64,000 nt of DNA from Cupriavidus cauae (GCF_008632125.1 NZ_VWRN01000002.1:1-64000), one strand, 5' to 3'. Counted from the first letter of the stretch, positions 48,040 to 57,416 are shown. The notes: generated by a model from the sequence alone, not told the origin. Translations and numbers: made by a program.

Positions 48040-50199
48040 ATGAATTCGACCTCTGCAGCATCCGGCCACATCGACTCCGCCCTCGCGCAGGCGCTGCTGT
48101 CTCCGCGCAGCGTGGCACTCTTCGGCGCCTCCGACGACCCGGCCAAGACCGCGGGACGGCCGTTGAAATTCCTGCGTGCCGCCGGCTATCGCGGAACGAT
48201 CTATCCGATCAATCCGAATCGCGATACGGTGCAGGGCGAAACCGCCTACCCGAGCCTGGCTTCGCTGCCGCAGGTGCCCGACCACGTGTTCGTGCTGACG
48301 CCGACCGAAACCGTGCTCGATGTGGTGCGCGAGAGCGCCCGCCTCGGCGTCAAGGTGGTGACCATCCTCGCCAGCGGCTTTGCCGAGTCGGGGCCCGAAG
48401 GCGCGGCCAGGGAAGCAGAACTGCATGCCCTGAGCCGGCAGACCGGCATCCGCGTGCTCGGCCCCAGCAGCCTCGGTGTCATCCATCCGCGGGCCGGCGT
48501 CGTGCTGACCGCCAATGCGGCCTTCGCCGAGCCGGAACTGCCGCGGGGACGGGTGTTCGTCGCCTCGCACAGCGGCAGCATGATCGGCTCGCTGGTCTCG
48601 CGCGGCAAGGCGCGCGGCGTCGGCTTTGCGGGACTGGTGTCGGTCGGCGGAGAGGCCGACCTGTGCATCGGCGAAATCTGCTCCGCCACGCTGGACGATC
48701 CTTCGATCGACGGCTACCTGCTGTTTCTCGAGAGCCTGCGCCACGGCGACAAGCTGCGTGCCTTCGCGATCGAGGCCGCCCGGCGCGGCAAACCCGTGAT
48801 TGCCTACAAGCTCGGGCGATCGCCCGCCGCCGCCGAAATGGCCGCGACCCATACCGGCGCGCTGGCCGGCGAGGACGACATCGCCGATGCCTTCCTGAAG
48901 GATCTCGGCATTGCGCGCGTCGGCGTGCTGGAAGCGCTGCTGGAAGCGTTTCCGCTGGCACGGCGCATTCCGTTGGCGCAGCCGGGTACGCCGTCACACA
49001 GCGAGCCACACAGCGAGCCACGCAGCACGCCACACAGCCCGCCACGCCCGCAGCCGCGCCGCGTGGGCGTGGTCACCACCACGGGCGGCGGCGCGGCGAT
49101 GGTCGTCGATCAGCTCGGTATCCGCGATGTCGTGGTGGAACCGGCCTCCCCGGCGACGCTCGACAAGCTGGCCGCGGCCGGTATCGCGGTCTCGCCGGGA
49201 CGCGTGCTCGACCTGACGCTGGCCGGCACCAACTACAAGGTCATGAAGACGGCGCTCGACATCATGTTCGAGGCACCGGAGTTCGATATCGTGCTGGCCG
49301 TCGTCGGCTCCTCGGCGCGCTTCCAGCCGCAGCTCGCGGTCAAGCCGATCATCGACAGCGCCGACAGCGCCAAGCCGCTGGCCGCGATGCTGGTGCCCGA
49401 CGCACCCGAGGCGCTGGCCGCGCTGACGGCCGCCGGCGTGCCATGCTTCCGTTCGCCCGAACCGTGTGCCGATGCCATTGCCGCGGTGCTGGCACGACGC
49501 GCTCCCGGCATTCAACCCGCGGCGCAACCGAAGCGCAATCGGCCGCCGCGCGCGCTCAGCGAAGCGCAGGCCTACGCCGTGCTGGAACGGCTCGGCGTGC
49601 CGTACGCGCCGGCGATCACGCTGCCGATCGACGGCCCCGTGCCGGCGCTGCCCTTCGGCTATCCGGTCGTCGTCAAGGTCTGCTCGCCGGAGATTCCGCA
49701 CAAGACCGAAGTGGGCGGCGTGGTACTCGGCATTCAGGACGCCCGTCAACTGGAAACCGCATTGGCGGCGCTGCAGACCAACGTGGCCGAGCGCGCGCCG
49801 ACCGTGCGATGCGATGAAGTCCTGGTGCAGCCGATGACCAAGGGCCTGACCGAGGTGCTGGTCGGCTACCGTATCGATCCGGACGCCGGCCCGATCGTCA
49901 TGCTGGCCGCCGGCGGCATCTGGGCCGAGGTGGCCCGCGATCGAAGCATCCGGCTGGCGCCGGTGACCGTCGAGGTCGCGCGCGACATGGTCGCCGAAGT
50001 GAAGGCCCTGAAGACGGTGTCGGGGCTGCGCGGCAAGGCCCGCGGCGACCTCGAGGCGCTGGCCAGGGCCGTCTGCGCGCTGTCCCAGCTGGCGGTGCGC
50101 CCGGAGCTCGGCATCGCCGAAGCCGAAGTCAACCCGATGATGGTGCTGCCCGAGGGGCAAGGTGTGCTCGCCGTCGATGCCCTCGTGCTGACATCGTGA
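48040..50199 (+). CDS. Acyl-CoA synthetase, ADP-forming (acetate-CoA ligase) type
   Basis: A 719-residue fusion. The CoA-binding Rossmann part is at about residues 15-150 (SVALFGASDDPAKTAGRP) and the succinyl-CoA-ligase-like part at 150-300 with phospho-His region THTGALAGED. A second ligase domain covers about 340-490. The ATP-grasp domain follows from about 505 (YPVVVKVCSPEIPHKTEVGGVVLG, EVLVQPM). A Ser-Glu-Pro-His rich linker of short repeats separates the domains (about 322-345). It would activate a carboxylic acid with CoA. The ATG at 48040 was chosen because the CoA-binding fold starts shortly after. The next gene overlaps its stop. Confidence 0.9.
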   Translation: MNSTSAASGHIDSALAQALLSPRSVALFGASDDPAKTAGRPLKFLRAAGYRGTIYPINPNRDTVQGETAYPSLASLPQVPDHVFVLTPTETVLDVVRESARLGVKVVTILASGFAESGPEGAAREAELHALSRQTGIRVLGPSSLGVIHPRAGVVLTANAAFAEPELPRGRVFVASHSGSMIGSLVSRGKARGVGFAGLVSVGGEADLCIGEICSATLDDPSIDGYLLFLESLRHGDKLRAFAIEAARRGKPVIAYKLGRSPAAAEMAATHTGALAGEDDIADAFLKDLGIARVGVLEALLEAFPLARRIPLAQPGTPSHSEPHSEPRSTPHSPPRPQPRRVGVVTTTGGGAAMVVDQLGIRDVVVEPASPATLDKLAAAGIAVSPGRVLDLTLAGTNYKVMKTALDIMFEAPEFDIVLAVVGSSARFQPQLAVKPIIDSADSAKPLAAMLVPDAPEALAALTAAGVPCFRSPEPCADAIAAVLARRAPGIQPAAQPKRNRPPRALSEAQAYAVLERLGVPYAPAITLPIDGPVPALPFGYPVVVKVCSPEIPHKTEVGGVVLGIQDARQLETALAALQTNVAERAPTVRCDEVLVQPMTKGLTEVLVGYRIDPDAGPIVMLAAGGIWAEVARDRSIRLAPVTVEVARDMVAEVKALKTVSGLRGKARGDLEALARAVCALSQLAVRPELGIAEAEVNPMMVLPEGQGVLAVDALVLTS

Positions 50200-51065
50200 G
50201 TTCCCCCGCCCTTCCCCTCGCCCCCGCGATGAACGCCGAACTGATCCGCCTGGACCGACGCGCCGAGACCTGCGTCGTGCACGATGCCGACCGCGCGATG
50301 GTCTGGCGCAAGTTCGGCAGCGGGCCGCCGCTGGTGCTGATCCATGGCGGCCATGGCAACTGGATGCATTGGGTCCGCAATATCGAGCCCTTGTCGGCAA
50401 CCCACACGCTGTGGGTGCCCGAACTGCCGGGCTTCGGCCAGTCCGATGCGCTGCCGGGAGATCCCCACGCCGCCGATCGGCTCGATCGCCTGGTCGGCAC
50501 CGTCATCGCGACGCTGGACCGCCTGGTCGGTGCGGATGCGATCGTCTCGCTCGCCGGCTTTTCCTTCGGCGGACTGGTGGCCGCCCAAGTCGCGGCCAGG
50601 CGCGGCGGCACGGCGCGGCTCGCCCTGCTGGGGCCCGCCGGACACGGCGGCACGCGGCGCCAGCGCATGGAGATGATGGACTGGCGCAAGGACGATCCGC
50701 ACGCCATGCGAGTCGCGCTGCGGCATAACCTGCTCGCGCTGATGCTGCATGAGGAAGGCGGCATCGACGAGACCGCCATGCTGGTGCACGAGCTTGCCTG
50801 CCGCGCGACGCGCTTTCGCAGCAAGGCGATCTCGCGGCAGGCGCTGCTGGAATCCGCGCTGGACGCGTTCCATGGCCCCACGCTGCTGATGTGGGGCGAG
50901 CACGATGTCACCGCCTCGCCGATCGATGCGGCCAGCCGGCTGGCCGGGACCGCGACGCATCGTGACTGGTGCCTCGTTCCGGGCGCGGGACACTGGGTCC
51001 AGTACGAGCGCCATCGCGAGGTCAATACGCTGCTGATGCGCTGGTTTGGATCGGCGCAGTGCTGA
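50196..51065 (+). CDS. Alpha/beta hydrolase
   Basis: A 289-residue hydrolase. The oxyanion segment is LIHGGHGNW, the nucleophile elbow GFSFGG, the acid region MWGEHDVTASP and the His PGAGHWVQYE. The start is a GTG at 50196 overlapping the ligase stop by 4 bp (GTGA), implying coupled translation; an ATG at 50229 has no visible ribosome-binding site. It probably hydrolyses an ester, lactone or ring-cleavage product in the same pathway. Confidence 0.88.
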   Translation: MSSPALPLAPAMNAELIRLDRRAETCVVHDADRAMVWRKFGSGPPLVLIHGGHGNWMHWVRNIEPLSATHTLWVPELPGFGQSDALPGDPHAADRLDRLVGTVIATLDRLVGADAIVSLAGFSFGGLVAAQVAARRGGTARLALLGPAGHGGTRRQRMEMMDWRKDDPHAMRVALRHNLLALMLHEEGGIDETAMLVHELACRATRFRSKAISRQALLESALDAFHGPTLLMWGEHDVTASPIDAASRLAGTATHRDWCLVPGAGHWVQYERHREVNTLLMRWFGSAQC

Positions 51066-51077
51066 CGGACTTGCGGC

Positions 51078-51347
51078 CTACTCGCCAAATTCCTGCTGGA
51101 TGCGCGGCGCCTGCGGGCACTGCCGGTCCAGCGACTCGCGGTACCTGACGCAGCCGCGCAGGAACTGCGGCCAGTCCGGGACCGCGGGCGTATGCGTGGC
51201 GGCATCGGGCAGCAAGGCCCACAGGTCGGGGTGATGCCAGCACAGGTCGTGGCCCGAGGCATCCCGATGGCGGCGGATGCCGGCTCGCAATCGCTTCACT
51301 TCTTCGATCAGCTGCTCGCGGCTCATCGTCTCGATGTCGTCGTCCAT
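51078..51347 (-). CDS. Small conserved-type hypothetical protein
   Basis: An 89-residue acidic/basic protein. A predicted coiled N-terminal helix (SREQLIEEVKRLRAGIRRHRDASG) leads into a His/Trp/Cys segment HDLCWHHPDLWALLP and a C-terminal part with Cys residues. No domain recognised; cysteines and histidines might bind metal or haem. Gene-like because it is closed by clear ends between two genes, and the sequence is unlike shadow ORFs. Confidence 0.6.
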   Translation of the reverse strand: MDDDIETMSREQLIEEVKRLRAGIRRHRDASGHDLCWHHPDLWALLPDAATHTPAVPDWPQFLRGCVRYRESLDRQCPQAPRIQQEFGE

Positions 51348-51457
51348 GGCGTCCTCCTGCGTGGCGTGCGTGTCCTGCGTGTGCTGCGTTTCCGTGGGCC
51401 GGAGAAGACGCCACGCGTAGCGATTTCCTTTGCGGCGCCCTCTCCGAAACTTTCAGC

Positions 51458-52711
51458 TTAGGCCGGTTGCGCACAGGCCGCCGAAGCCCGTGGCATATGG
51501 CGCAGCGTCAACGCCCAGAACGCCAGCGCCGTGGCACTGATCCCACCGCCGAGCAGGCAGACCGCCGGCCATCCCGCGGCCGCATAGACCCATGTCGATG
51601 CGATGGCGCCCAGCCCGCTGCCCACCGAATAGAACAGCATGTAACAGCCGACGAGACGGCTGTGCGCGTCGCGCTGCGCCGCGAAAATCATGCTCTGGTT
51701 GGCGACATGGATGGCCTGCCCGCCGAGGTCTAGCGCAACGATGCCGATCACCAGCCACCATAGGCCGTGCGAATCGAACCACCACAGCGGCAGCCATGAG
51801 AGCAGCAGCACCAGCAGCGCGCCGCCGGTGACCTGCTGACCCATGCCACGGTCGGCGAGACGGCCGGCACGCGCGGCCGCCACCGCGCCCACCACGCCGA
51901 CCAGTCCGAACGCCCCGATCGCCGTGTGCGACAGCGCATAAGGCGGCGCGCTCAGCGGCAAGACCAGCGCGCTCCAGAACACGCTGAACGCGGCGAACAT
52001 CAGCATCGCGATCGCGCCCCGGATCTGCAGCACGCGGTCCTGACGCAGCAAGGTCAGCATCGACAGGATCAGTCGTGGATAGCTCAGCCGCGTTGTCGCG
52101 GGCGTCTGTGCCGGCAGACGACGCCACAGGATCAGAGACAGCGCCAGCATCGCCAGCGCCGAGAACAGATACACGCCGCGCCATCCGGCCACATCGGCGA
52201 TCAGGCCGGCGAGCACGCGCGCCAGCAACAGGCCGATCACGACGCCCCCCTGCGCGGCCCCCACTACCCTTCCGCGCTCCGATGGCGCGCCGGCGGTCGC
52301 GGCGTAGGCGATCAAACCCTGCGTCATCGCGGTACCGAGCAAGCCCACGGCCAGCATGCCGGCCAGCAAAGCCGGCGCAGATCCGGCCGCGGCCACCGCG
52401 ATCAGCGCACCCACCAGTGCAGCGGCCTGCCCCAGCATCAAGCGCCGCCGATCCATGCGATCGCCCAGCGGCACCAGCAGCAACAAGGCCAGGGCACAGC
52501 CGACCTGCGTGGCCGTGATCACGCCGCCCACCGCGGCATGGTCCAGCGCGAACTGCGCGCCGAGTGCGTCGAGCAAGGGCTGCGCGTAGTAGACGTTGGC
52601 CACGCTGAGCCCGCAGGCACAGGCAAACAGCGCCACCAATGCGCTCGGCATCGGGCTCGTGGACGACGTTGGTTGCGTGGGTACAGGGCCTGTCGGCGGT
52701 TCGCCCGGCAT
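51458..52711 (-). CDS. MFS transporter
   Basis: A 417-residue inner-membrane protein with about 12 helices. It starts its first helix at about residue 22 (ALVALFACACGLSVANVYYAQPLLDAL), and loop 2-3 has GDRMDRRRLMLGQ. This resembles YgaY/inner-membrane multidrug-like exporters. AAGGAG precedes the ATG at 52711. It is divergent from an HxlR regulator, its likely controller. Confidence 0.9.
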   Translation of the reverse strand: MPGEPPTGPVPTQPTSSTSPMPSALVALFACACGLSVANVYYAQPLLDALGAQFALDHAAVGGVITATQVGCALALLLLVPLGDRMDRRRLMLGQAAALVGALIAVAAAGSAPALLAGMLAVGLLGTAMTQGLIAYAATAGAPSERGRVVGAAQGGVVIGLLLARVLAGLIADVAGWRGVYLFSALAMLALSLILWRRLPAQTPATTRLSYPRLILSMLTLLRQDRVLQIRGAIAMLMFAAFSVFWSALVLPLSAPPYALSHTAIGAFGLVGVVGAVAAARAGRLADRGMGQQVTGGALLVLLLSWLPLWWFDSHGLWWLVIGIVALDLGGQAIHVANQSMIFAAQRDAHSRLVGCYMLFYSVGSGLGAIASTWVYAAAGWPAVCLLGGGISATALAFWALTLRHMPRASAACAQPA

Positions 52712-52754
52712 GGTTTCTCCTTTCGTCGAGGTGGGTTCAAACCTGGTTTCCAGC

Positions 52755-52832
52755 CTGGCTTCAATCGTGGCCTCGAAGGGGCCTCGAAGGTGCCCTCGAA
52801 GGGGGCCACGAAGGGTGGCCTCGAAGGTGGCC
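52755..52832. repeat. CCTCGAAGG imperfect tandem repeat
   Basis: About six imperfect 11-12 bp copies around CCTCGAAGGTGG and CCACGAAGG lie in the 243-bp divergent gap between the MFS and HxlR genes. The stretch is upstream of the HxlR promoter and could space regulatory sites. Confidence 0.75.
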
Positions 52833-52862
52833 TCCCACGTGCGCTCAAGCTGGTCTCAAATC

Positions 52863-52899
52863 AAGACTGGTTTGATTGTAGGCAAACTGGTCTTAAAAT
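52863..52899 (+). promoter_or_regulatory. hxlR promoter and dyad operator
   Basis: AAGACTGGTTTG (52863-52874) and CAAACTGGTCTT (52883-52894) form an inverted repeat with 5-bp matching outer and inner arms. Within it are -35 TTGATT (52872-52877) and -10 TAAAAT (52894-52899), 16 bp apart. An autoregulating HxlR dimer would block the promoter. Confidence 0.65.
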
Positions 52900-52954
52900 G
52901 AAACCACCAAGACGAAAAGATGACCTGACTCAGCCCCCTACCGAAGGAGTACGC

Positions 52955-53416
52955 ATGGCAAAACGTCGCGACAACCAGACGGAAAGCTGTCCGGTTGCCC
53001 GCTCGCTCGATTTGGTCGGCGATCGCTGGTGCCTGCTGATCGTGCGCGACGCCTTCGATGGCGTACGCCGCTTCAGCGAATTCCAGCGACGGCTCGGCGT
53101 GGCACGCAGCATCCTGGCCGATCGCCTGCGCCTGCTGGTCGAAGCCGGCATCTTCGAGATCAGCCCGGCATCGGACGGCACGTCGTATCAGGAATATGTG
53201 CTGACCCCGAAGGGCGAGCGGCTATTTCCGGTGATCGTGGCCCTGCGCCAATGGGGCGAGCAGCATCTGTTCGGATCGCGGGATGCGCGCTCGGTGCTGG
53301 TCGACAAGCGCACCGGAAAACCGCTGGCTCCGATGGAGCCGCGGTCGGTGGATGGGGAGGTGGTGGGGGCTTGGGAGACTGTGGTGAAGGTGCCGAAGGC
53401 GATTATCGAATCGTGA
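52955..53416 (+). CDS. HxlR-family regulator
   Basis: A 153-residue winged-helix protein of the HxlR/MarR-like group. It has the typical CPVARSLDLVGDRWCLLIVRDAFDGVRRFSEFQ start, including the redox-capable Cys13, then ILADRLRLLVEAGIF and a wing YQEYVLTPKG. AAGGAG lies before the ATG at 52955. HxlR proteins of this kind often sense electrophiles. It likely controls the divergent MFS gene. Confidence 0.92.
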   Translation: MAKRRDNQTESCPVARSLDLVGDRWCLLIVRDAFDGVRRFSEFQRRLGVARSILADRLRLLVEAGIFEISPASDGTSYQEYVLTPKGERLFPVIVALRQWGEQHLFGSRDARSVLVDKRTGKPLAPMEPRSVDGEVVGAWETVVKVPKAIIES

Positions 53417-53723
53417 GCCCGACGATCTTGTCGCCCTCCACGGTAAAGAGAAATTCCAGCGTAATCGGACTGTTCGGGAATTCGCCGGACACCCTCGCAC
53501 GGACGGCGATCTCGTCGCCCGTGCGCGACATCTCGATCGGCTCGGCGACGTGGCGATATTTCGCCTTGGCCGCCAGCCACCACGCGCGTATCGCGCCGAC
53601 GCCCTGATGCCGTGTGCCCTCATCTTCAAGCACCGCATCAGTCGCGAAGGCCCGTGCGATGGCCTCGGCATCGTTGCCCCTGTCCGCCTCGAAATACGCG
53701 TTCACAACGGCCGGAATATTCAT
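53403..53723 (-). CDS. SnoaL-like protein
   Basis: A 106-residue NTF2/SnoaL-like fold (VVNAYFEADRGNDAEAIARAFATDAVLEDEG, GVGAIRAWW). It is probably a ligand-binding or isomerase-type protein. AGGAG precedes the ATG at 53723. It overlaps the convergent hxlR end by 14 bp and is divergent from a LysR gene. Confidence 0.85.
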   Translation of the reverse strand: MNIPAVVNAYFEADRGNDAEAIARAFATDAVLEDEGTRHQGVGAIRAWWLAAKAKYRHVAEPIEMSRTGDEIAVRARVSGEFPNSPITLEFLFTVEGDKIVGLTIR

Positions 53724-53834
53724 CGTTTCACTCCTGTTCCTGCTTGCTGGCAAAGTTCGGGATGAAGTTTAGGGCTTGACCATTGTGCAGACAAAGAAGA
53801 TAAAACCGGATGCCATGATGAAAAATTCGGGACA

Positions 53835-54776
53835 ATGGAACGGACCTCCCTTCAAGACCTGGAAGCCGTCATCGCGATTGCGCGCCGTGGAACGTTCCGC
53901 GCAGCCGCGATCGATCTCGGGATATCGACGACGGCGCTGAGCCATGCCATTGGCAAGCTCGAGGCGAATCTCGGCGTTCGCCTGTTCAATCGCACTACCC
54001 GCAGCGTCTCGCTGACGGATGCCGGTCGGCAATTCGTCGGCAACGTTGGGCCTGTGCTGCAGGATATGCAGGGCGCGTTGGCGGCCGTGGGCTCGCAACG
54101 CGAAACGCCTGCCGGGACGCTACGGATCAATGCCGCCGCATTTGCAGCGCGGGAGATCATTTCCCCGCTGGTGTTGGAATTCCTCCGCCGCTACCCGGAG
54201 ATGAACGTCGACCTGGTCACCGAAGGCCGATTGGTGGATATCGTCGCCGAAGGCTTCGATCTCGGCGTGCGGGTCGCCGACCTCGTGCCGAGCGACATGA
54301 TCGCCGTTTCACTCGGACGGCCTCAACGCTATGCCGTCGTGGGTTCACCCGTGTACTTCGAGAATCATCGGAAGCCTCGCATCCCTCCCGATCTGCTGAA
54401 GCACCAATGCGTGCGTGTACGGCTGCCCGACGGGACGCTGTATCGGTGGCGATTCGAGAAGGCCGGCGAGACGGTGCAGGTGGACGTGCGCGGCCAGATC
54501 ACGCTCGACGAAGCGAGCCTCGCGCGGGCCGCGGTCATCGAGGGTATCGGCCTGGGCTTTTTCATGGAGCAGGACGTGCTGGCCGACATCGAGGCAGGAC
54601 GCCTGGTTCGCGTGCTGGCAGATTGGACGCCGCCATTGCCGGGGCTTTGCCTCTACTACCCCGGCCGGCGCAATCACTCCGCCGGCATGAAGGCATTCCT
54701 CGCGTTGGCTCGCGAGGTGGCGGATCGGGAGCGGAACCGGCACTCCCCAGCTCGGCGAGGCGGCCAACGCCGCTGA
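53835..54776 (+). CDS. LysR-family regulator
   Basis: A 313-residue LysR protein ([38 protein letters not shown]) of the AaeR-like type, with effector domain from about residue 90. A promoter TTGACC (53776-53781), 17 bp, GATAAA (53799-53804) is visible. An inverted CCATTGT/ACAATGG pair (53780-53786, 53832-53838) brackets the start. It is divergent from the SnoaL-like gene, the likely target. Confidence 0.9.
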   Translation: MERTSLQDLEAVIAIARRGTFRAAAIDLGISTTALSHAIGKLEANLGVRLFNRTTRSVSLTDAGRQFVGNVGPVLQDMQGALAAVGSQRETPAGTLRINAAAFAAREIISPLVLEFLRRYPEMNVDLVTEGRLVDIVAEGFDLGVRVADLVPSDMIAVSLGRPQRYAVVGSPVYFENHRKPRIPPDLLKHQCVRVRLPDGTLYRWRFEKAGETVQVDVRGQITLDEASLARAAVIEGIGLGFFMEQDVLADIEAGRLVRVLADWTPPLPGLCLYYPGRRNHSAGMKAFLALAREVADRERNRHSPARRGGQRR

Positions 54777-54828
54777 ATAGGCTTCCCGCTGTCGCGAGCG
54801 TCATCCCATGCCGCGTGCGCGGAAAGCC

Positions 54829-54862
54829 TTGACAACACAACCGACCAACTAGTAGATTGGTC
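54829..54862 (+). promoter_or_regulatory. tetR promoter and operator
   Basis: -35 TTGACA at 54829-54834 and a -10-like TAGATT at 54853-54858 (18-bp spacer). GACCAA-N8-TTGGTC (54843-54862) overlaps the -10. The same ACCAACTAG sequence recurs upstream of the membrane-protein gene at 55586, so both should be bound by the TetR protein. Confidence 0.7.
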
Positions 54863-54947
54863 AAAACGTTGAATGCAAAGCGCAGCATCCCGGCAGCTGG
54901 ATCAGCGATGTCTTGCATGCGTATTCCACCATCCAGCCCTATTGCCG

Positions 54948-55535
54948 ATGAATATGGAACTTTCCCCCCGCGCGAGCGAAATCGCCGAGCATACGAAGCA
55001 ATTGCTCGCCGCCGGCGGTTATCACGGATTCAGTTATGCGGATCTGTCCGAGCGTGTGCATATCGGCAAGCCGAGCATCCATCATCATTTTCCGAGCAAG
55101 GCAGACCTGGTTCTGACTGTGGTCGGGCTGCACCGAGCGCAGGCAGTGCAAGGGATGGCCGCGCTCGATCAACAGATCGATGACCCGCTGGCGCGGCTGA
55201 CGGCCTATATCGATTACTGGTCCCGGTGCATAGGCGATGGCACCTTGCCGATATGTATTTGCGCGATGCTTGCCGCCGAATTGCCCATGATCCCGCAAGA
55301 GATCGCGCATCAGGTGCGAGCCTATTTTGGGGACCTGACCGCATGGCTGGCAACGGTCCTTGAAGCCGGTGCCGCGAAAGGACAATTCCATCTGCGCGAT
55401 ACCCCGCTTGTCGAGGCACAGACGTTCATGTCCACGGTGCACGGCGCCATGTTGACCGCACGGGCTTTCGATAATCCCGAGGCATTCGCCTCCGTCTCGC
55501 AAGCGGCGATCCGACGGCTGACCGGGGCGAATTGA
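54948..55535 (+). CDS. TetR/AcrR-family regulator
   Basis: A 195-residue repressor with the helix-turn-helix in residues 8-55 (TKQLLAAGGYHGFSYADLSERVHIGKPSIHHHFPSKADL split across helices) and a ligand domain. Starts at 54948 (MNMELS) or 54954. It likely represses itself and the membrane protein 121 bp downstream through ACCAACTAG-type operators. Confidence 0.9.
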   Translation: MNMELSPRASEIAEHTKQLLAAGGYHGFSYADLSERVHIGKPSIHHHFPSKADLVLTVVGLHRAQAVQGMAALDQQIDDPLARLTAYIDYWSRCIGDGTLPICICAMLAAELPMIPQEIAHQVRAYFGDLTAWLATVLEAGAAKGQFHLRDTPLVEAQTFMSTVHGAMLTARAFDNPEAFASVSQAAIRRLTGAN

Positions 55536-55585
55536 CCGCTGTTTTGTACCGGCCGCGAGCCGGCTATTTTTTCACTGCGCTACCG

Positions 55586-55599
55586 ACCAACTAGTTGGT
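55586..55599. promoter_or_regulatory. TetR operator, second copy
   Basis: ACCAACTAGTTGGT is a perfect 14-bp palindrome 57 bp upstream of the next gene's ATG. It shares ACCAACTAG with the site in the tetR promoter. Confidence 0.75.
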
Positions 55600-55656
55600 T
55601 GCCATGCGCGTGGAATCCCGTTGTTTCAACCCGTGGTTTGAAGGAGCCATCGTCCT

Positions 55657-56160
55657 ATGCCGCATCCGATTTCCGCCCTGGGGTCCGGGCACACCCTGAT
55701 CAGCATCGTCCCCGTCATCGCGGGCCTCTATAGCTTCGCGCGCCACTTCAGGATCGACAGCGCCACACACGCCGGCAAGACTTACCTCGTTGGGCTGGTG
55801 CTATCGGTGCTGACGTCATTCGGGCTGTCCAGCACCGGAGGCTTCAACGCCGGCCATGCGCTGGGCATCCTGGCGCTGCTGGCCATCTCCGGCGCGCTGT
55901 TGCTGCCCCGAATTCCGGTCTTGACCCGCGCCCAACCCTACCTGTCCCAGTTCGGTCTCACGTTCAGCTTCTTCCTGCTGCTCGTACCCGGAATCAACGA
56001 GACGCTGACGCGACTGCCGGCCGCCCATCCTCTTGCCGATGGCCCGCAGTCGCCTGTGGTGCGCGGCGCGCTGGCCGCGTGGTTGATCGTCTTTGTGATC
56101 GGCTCCGTGTTGCAGGCCTGGTGGATGCGATCGCAACGCCGGCGCGCGCCATTGGCCTGA
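55657..56160 (+). CDS. Small membrane protein, unknown function
   Basis: A 167-residue protein with four predicted membrane helices (about 10-27, 42-62, 68-85 and 135-155) and a basic C-terminus. A conserved-looking GxxHTLISIVPVIAGLYSFARH opens it. It recalls uncharacterised four-helix proteins near DUF2306 but I cannot name a family. It probably belongs to the upstream TetR regulon. Confidence 0.75.
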   Translation: MPHPISALGSGHTLISIVPVIAGLYSFARHFRIDSATHAGKTYLVGLVLSVLTSFGLSSTGGFNAGHALGILALLAISGALLLPRIPVLTRAQPYLSQFGLTFSFFLLLVPGINETLTRLPAAHPLADGPQSPVVRGALAAWLIVFVIGSVLQAWWMRSQRRRAPLA

Positions 56161-56251
56161 TCCGGCTACGCGGCCTCTCGGAGGCCGCGGCCGTCGCCGC
56201 ATGCTTGCACGCCAAGCGCCGGACCACTCGCAACAAGCGCGATCAGTAGCA

Positions 56252-57283
56252 TCAGTGCGATGACACGAACGGCGAGCCAGCATGCGGGGGCGGCACGGCG
56301 AATTCCGCCTTCATCCGCTTGACCTCTTCGACGGGACTTCGCCCGAACAGGCGCTTGAATTCCCTGCTGAATTGCGAGGGGCTGTCATAGCCGACTTCGG
56401 CACTGGCGGCTGCCGCGGTCATGCCACTGCGGACCATATGCAGGCGAGCCTGATGCAACCGTATCGACTTCAGGTACTGCACCGGAGACGTCCTGGTGAC
56501 GGCCTTGAAGTGAGCGTGGAAGGCAGGAACGCTCATCCCGGCTTCGCGCGCCAGCTGCTCGACGCTGACGTCGACATGGAAAGACGCATGGATCCGGCGC
56601 AACGCTCGCGCAATCTTGCCGAACTGTCCATGCATGGACAGCGCGGCGCGCATCGACGCCCCTTGCTCCCCGGTCAACACATGGAAGTAGATCTCGCGCA
56701 GCAGCGCCGGGCCAAGAATTTGGGCTTCCAGAGGCCGGCTCATCGCCTCAAGAAATCGAACCAGCGATTCGCATAGCCGGCTGCCCATCGGGCTGGACAT
56801 CATGCCTCTGGGCTCGGTCGGTTCCATGCCGCCATGCTGGTCGATCTGCAACATCAAATCGGCGGCGAGCTTGAAATCGAGATGCATGTAGATCGCCAGC
56901 AGCGGCTCGGTTTCGCTGGCGTCCGTTTCCATGGTGAATGGCACCGGCACCGAAACGGCCAGGTAATGCCGATCGTCGTACAGGTAAATCCGATCGCCGA
57001 AATACCCGCGTTTCCTGCCCTGGCAAACGATCACGATTCCGGGATCGTAGAGCACCGGCACCGCCTTCAATGGGCGGTTGGAACGCAGGAATCGGACATC
57101 GGGCAATGCCGACAGGTTGTATCCCTCCCGCGGCGCGAGCGCTGCCAGCATGGACACCATCCGCTGTACCAACATCGCCTGGCTTGGCGCCCCTTTATCG
57201 CCAGATCGAGCCATCGCCTGAATCCCCTTGTCTGCATTGCGGCGTAGCTTACCAGCACCTTTGCCGGAATTCTTGCCGCTCAT
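56252..57283 (-). CDS. AraC-family regulator (AraC_N type)
   Basis: About 343 residues. The N-terminal cupin domain of the AraC_N group includes LPDVRFLRSNRPLKAVPVLYDPGIVIVCQGRK. The C-terminal helix-turn-helix pair (VSVEQLAREAGMSVPAFHAHFKAVT; ASAEVGYDSPSQFSREFKRLFG) ends at about residue 325. Start is uncertain: ATG 57283 keeps a Lys/Gly-rich lead, while ATG 57214 has AAGGGG nearby and would give 320 residues. Such regulators often control alcohol or aldehyde dehydrogenases; a divergent aldehyde dehydrogenase starts at 57417. Confidence 0.9.
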   Translation of the reverse strand: MSGKNSGKGAGKLRRNADKGIQAMARSGDKGAPSQAMLVQRMVSMLAALAPREGYNLSALPDVRFLRSNRPLKAVPVLYDPGIVIVCQGRKRGYFGDRIYLYDDRHYLAVSVPVPFTMETDASETEPLLAIYMHLDFKLAADLMLQIDQHGGMEPTEPRGMMSSPMGSRLCESLVRFLEAMSRPLEAQILGPALLREIYFHVLTGEQGASMRAALSMHGQFGKIARALRRIHASFHVDVSVEQLAREAGMSVPAFHAHFKAVTRTSPVQYLKSIRLHQARLHMVRSGMTAAAASAEVGYDSPSQFSREFKRLFGRSPVEEVKRMKAEFAVPPPHAGSPFVSSH

Positions 57284-57416
57284 AGGATCAGGCAAACATC
57301 AGAGACCCGTTGCCATGGAGTCATGCGCAGCTTGATTCCATTATTCAATCCGCAGCGCCAGGCCGCGTCGTGGTGATGCGGCGCGCATTGCTATCAACTG
57401 GAGCGGTGGAACTCTC

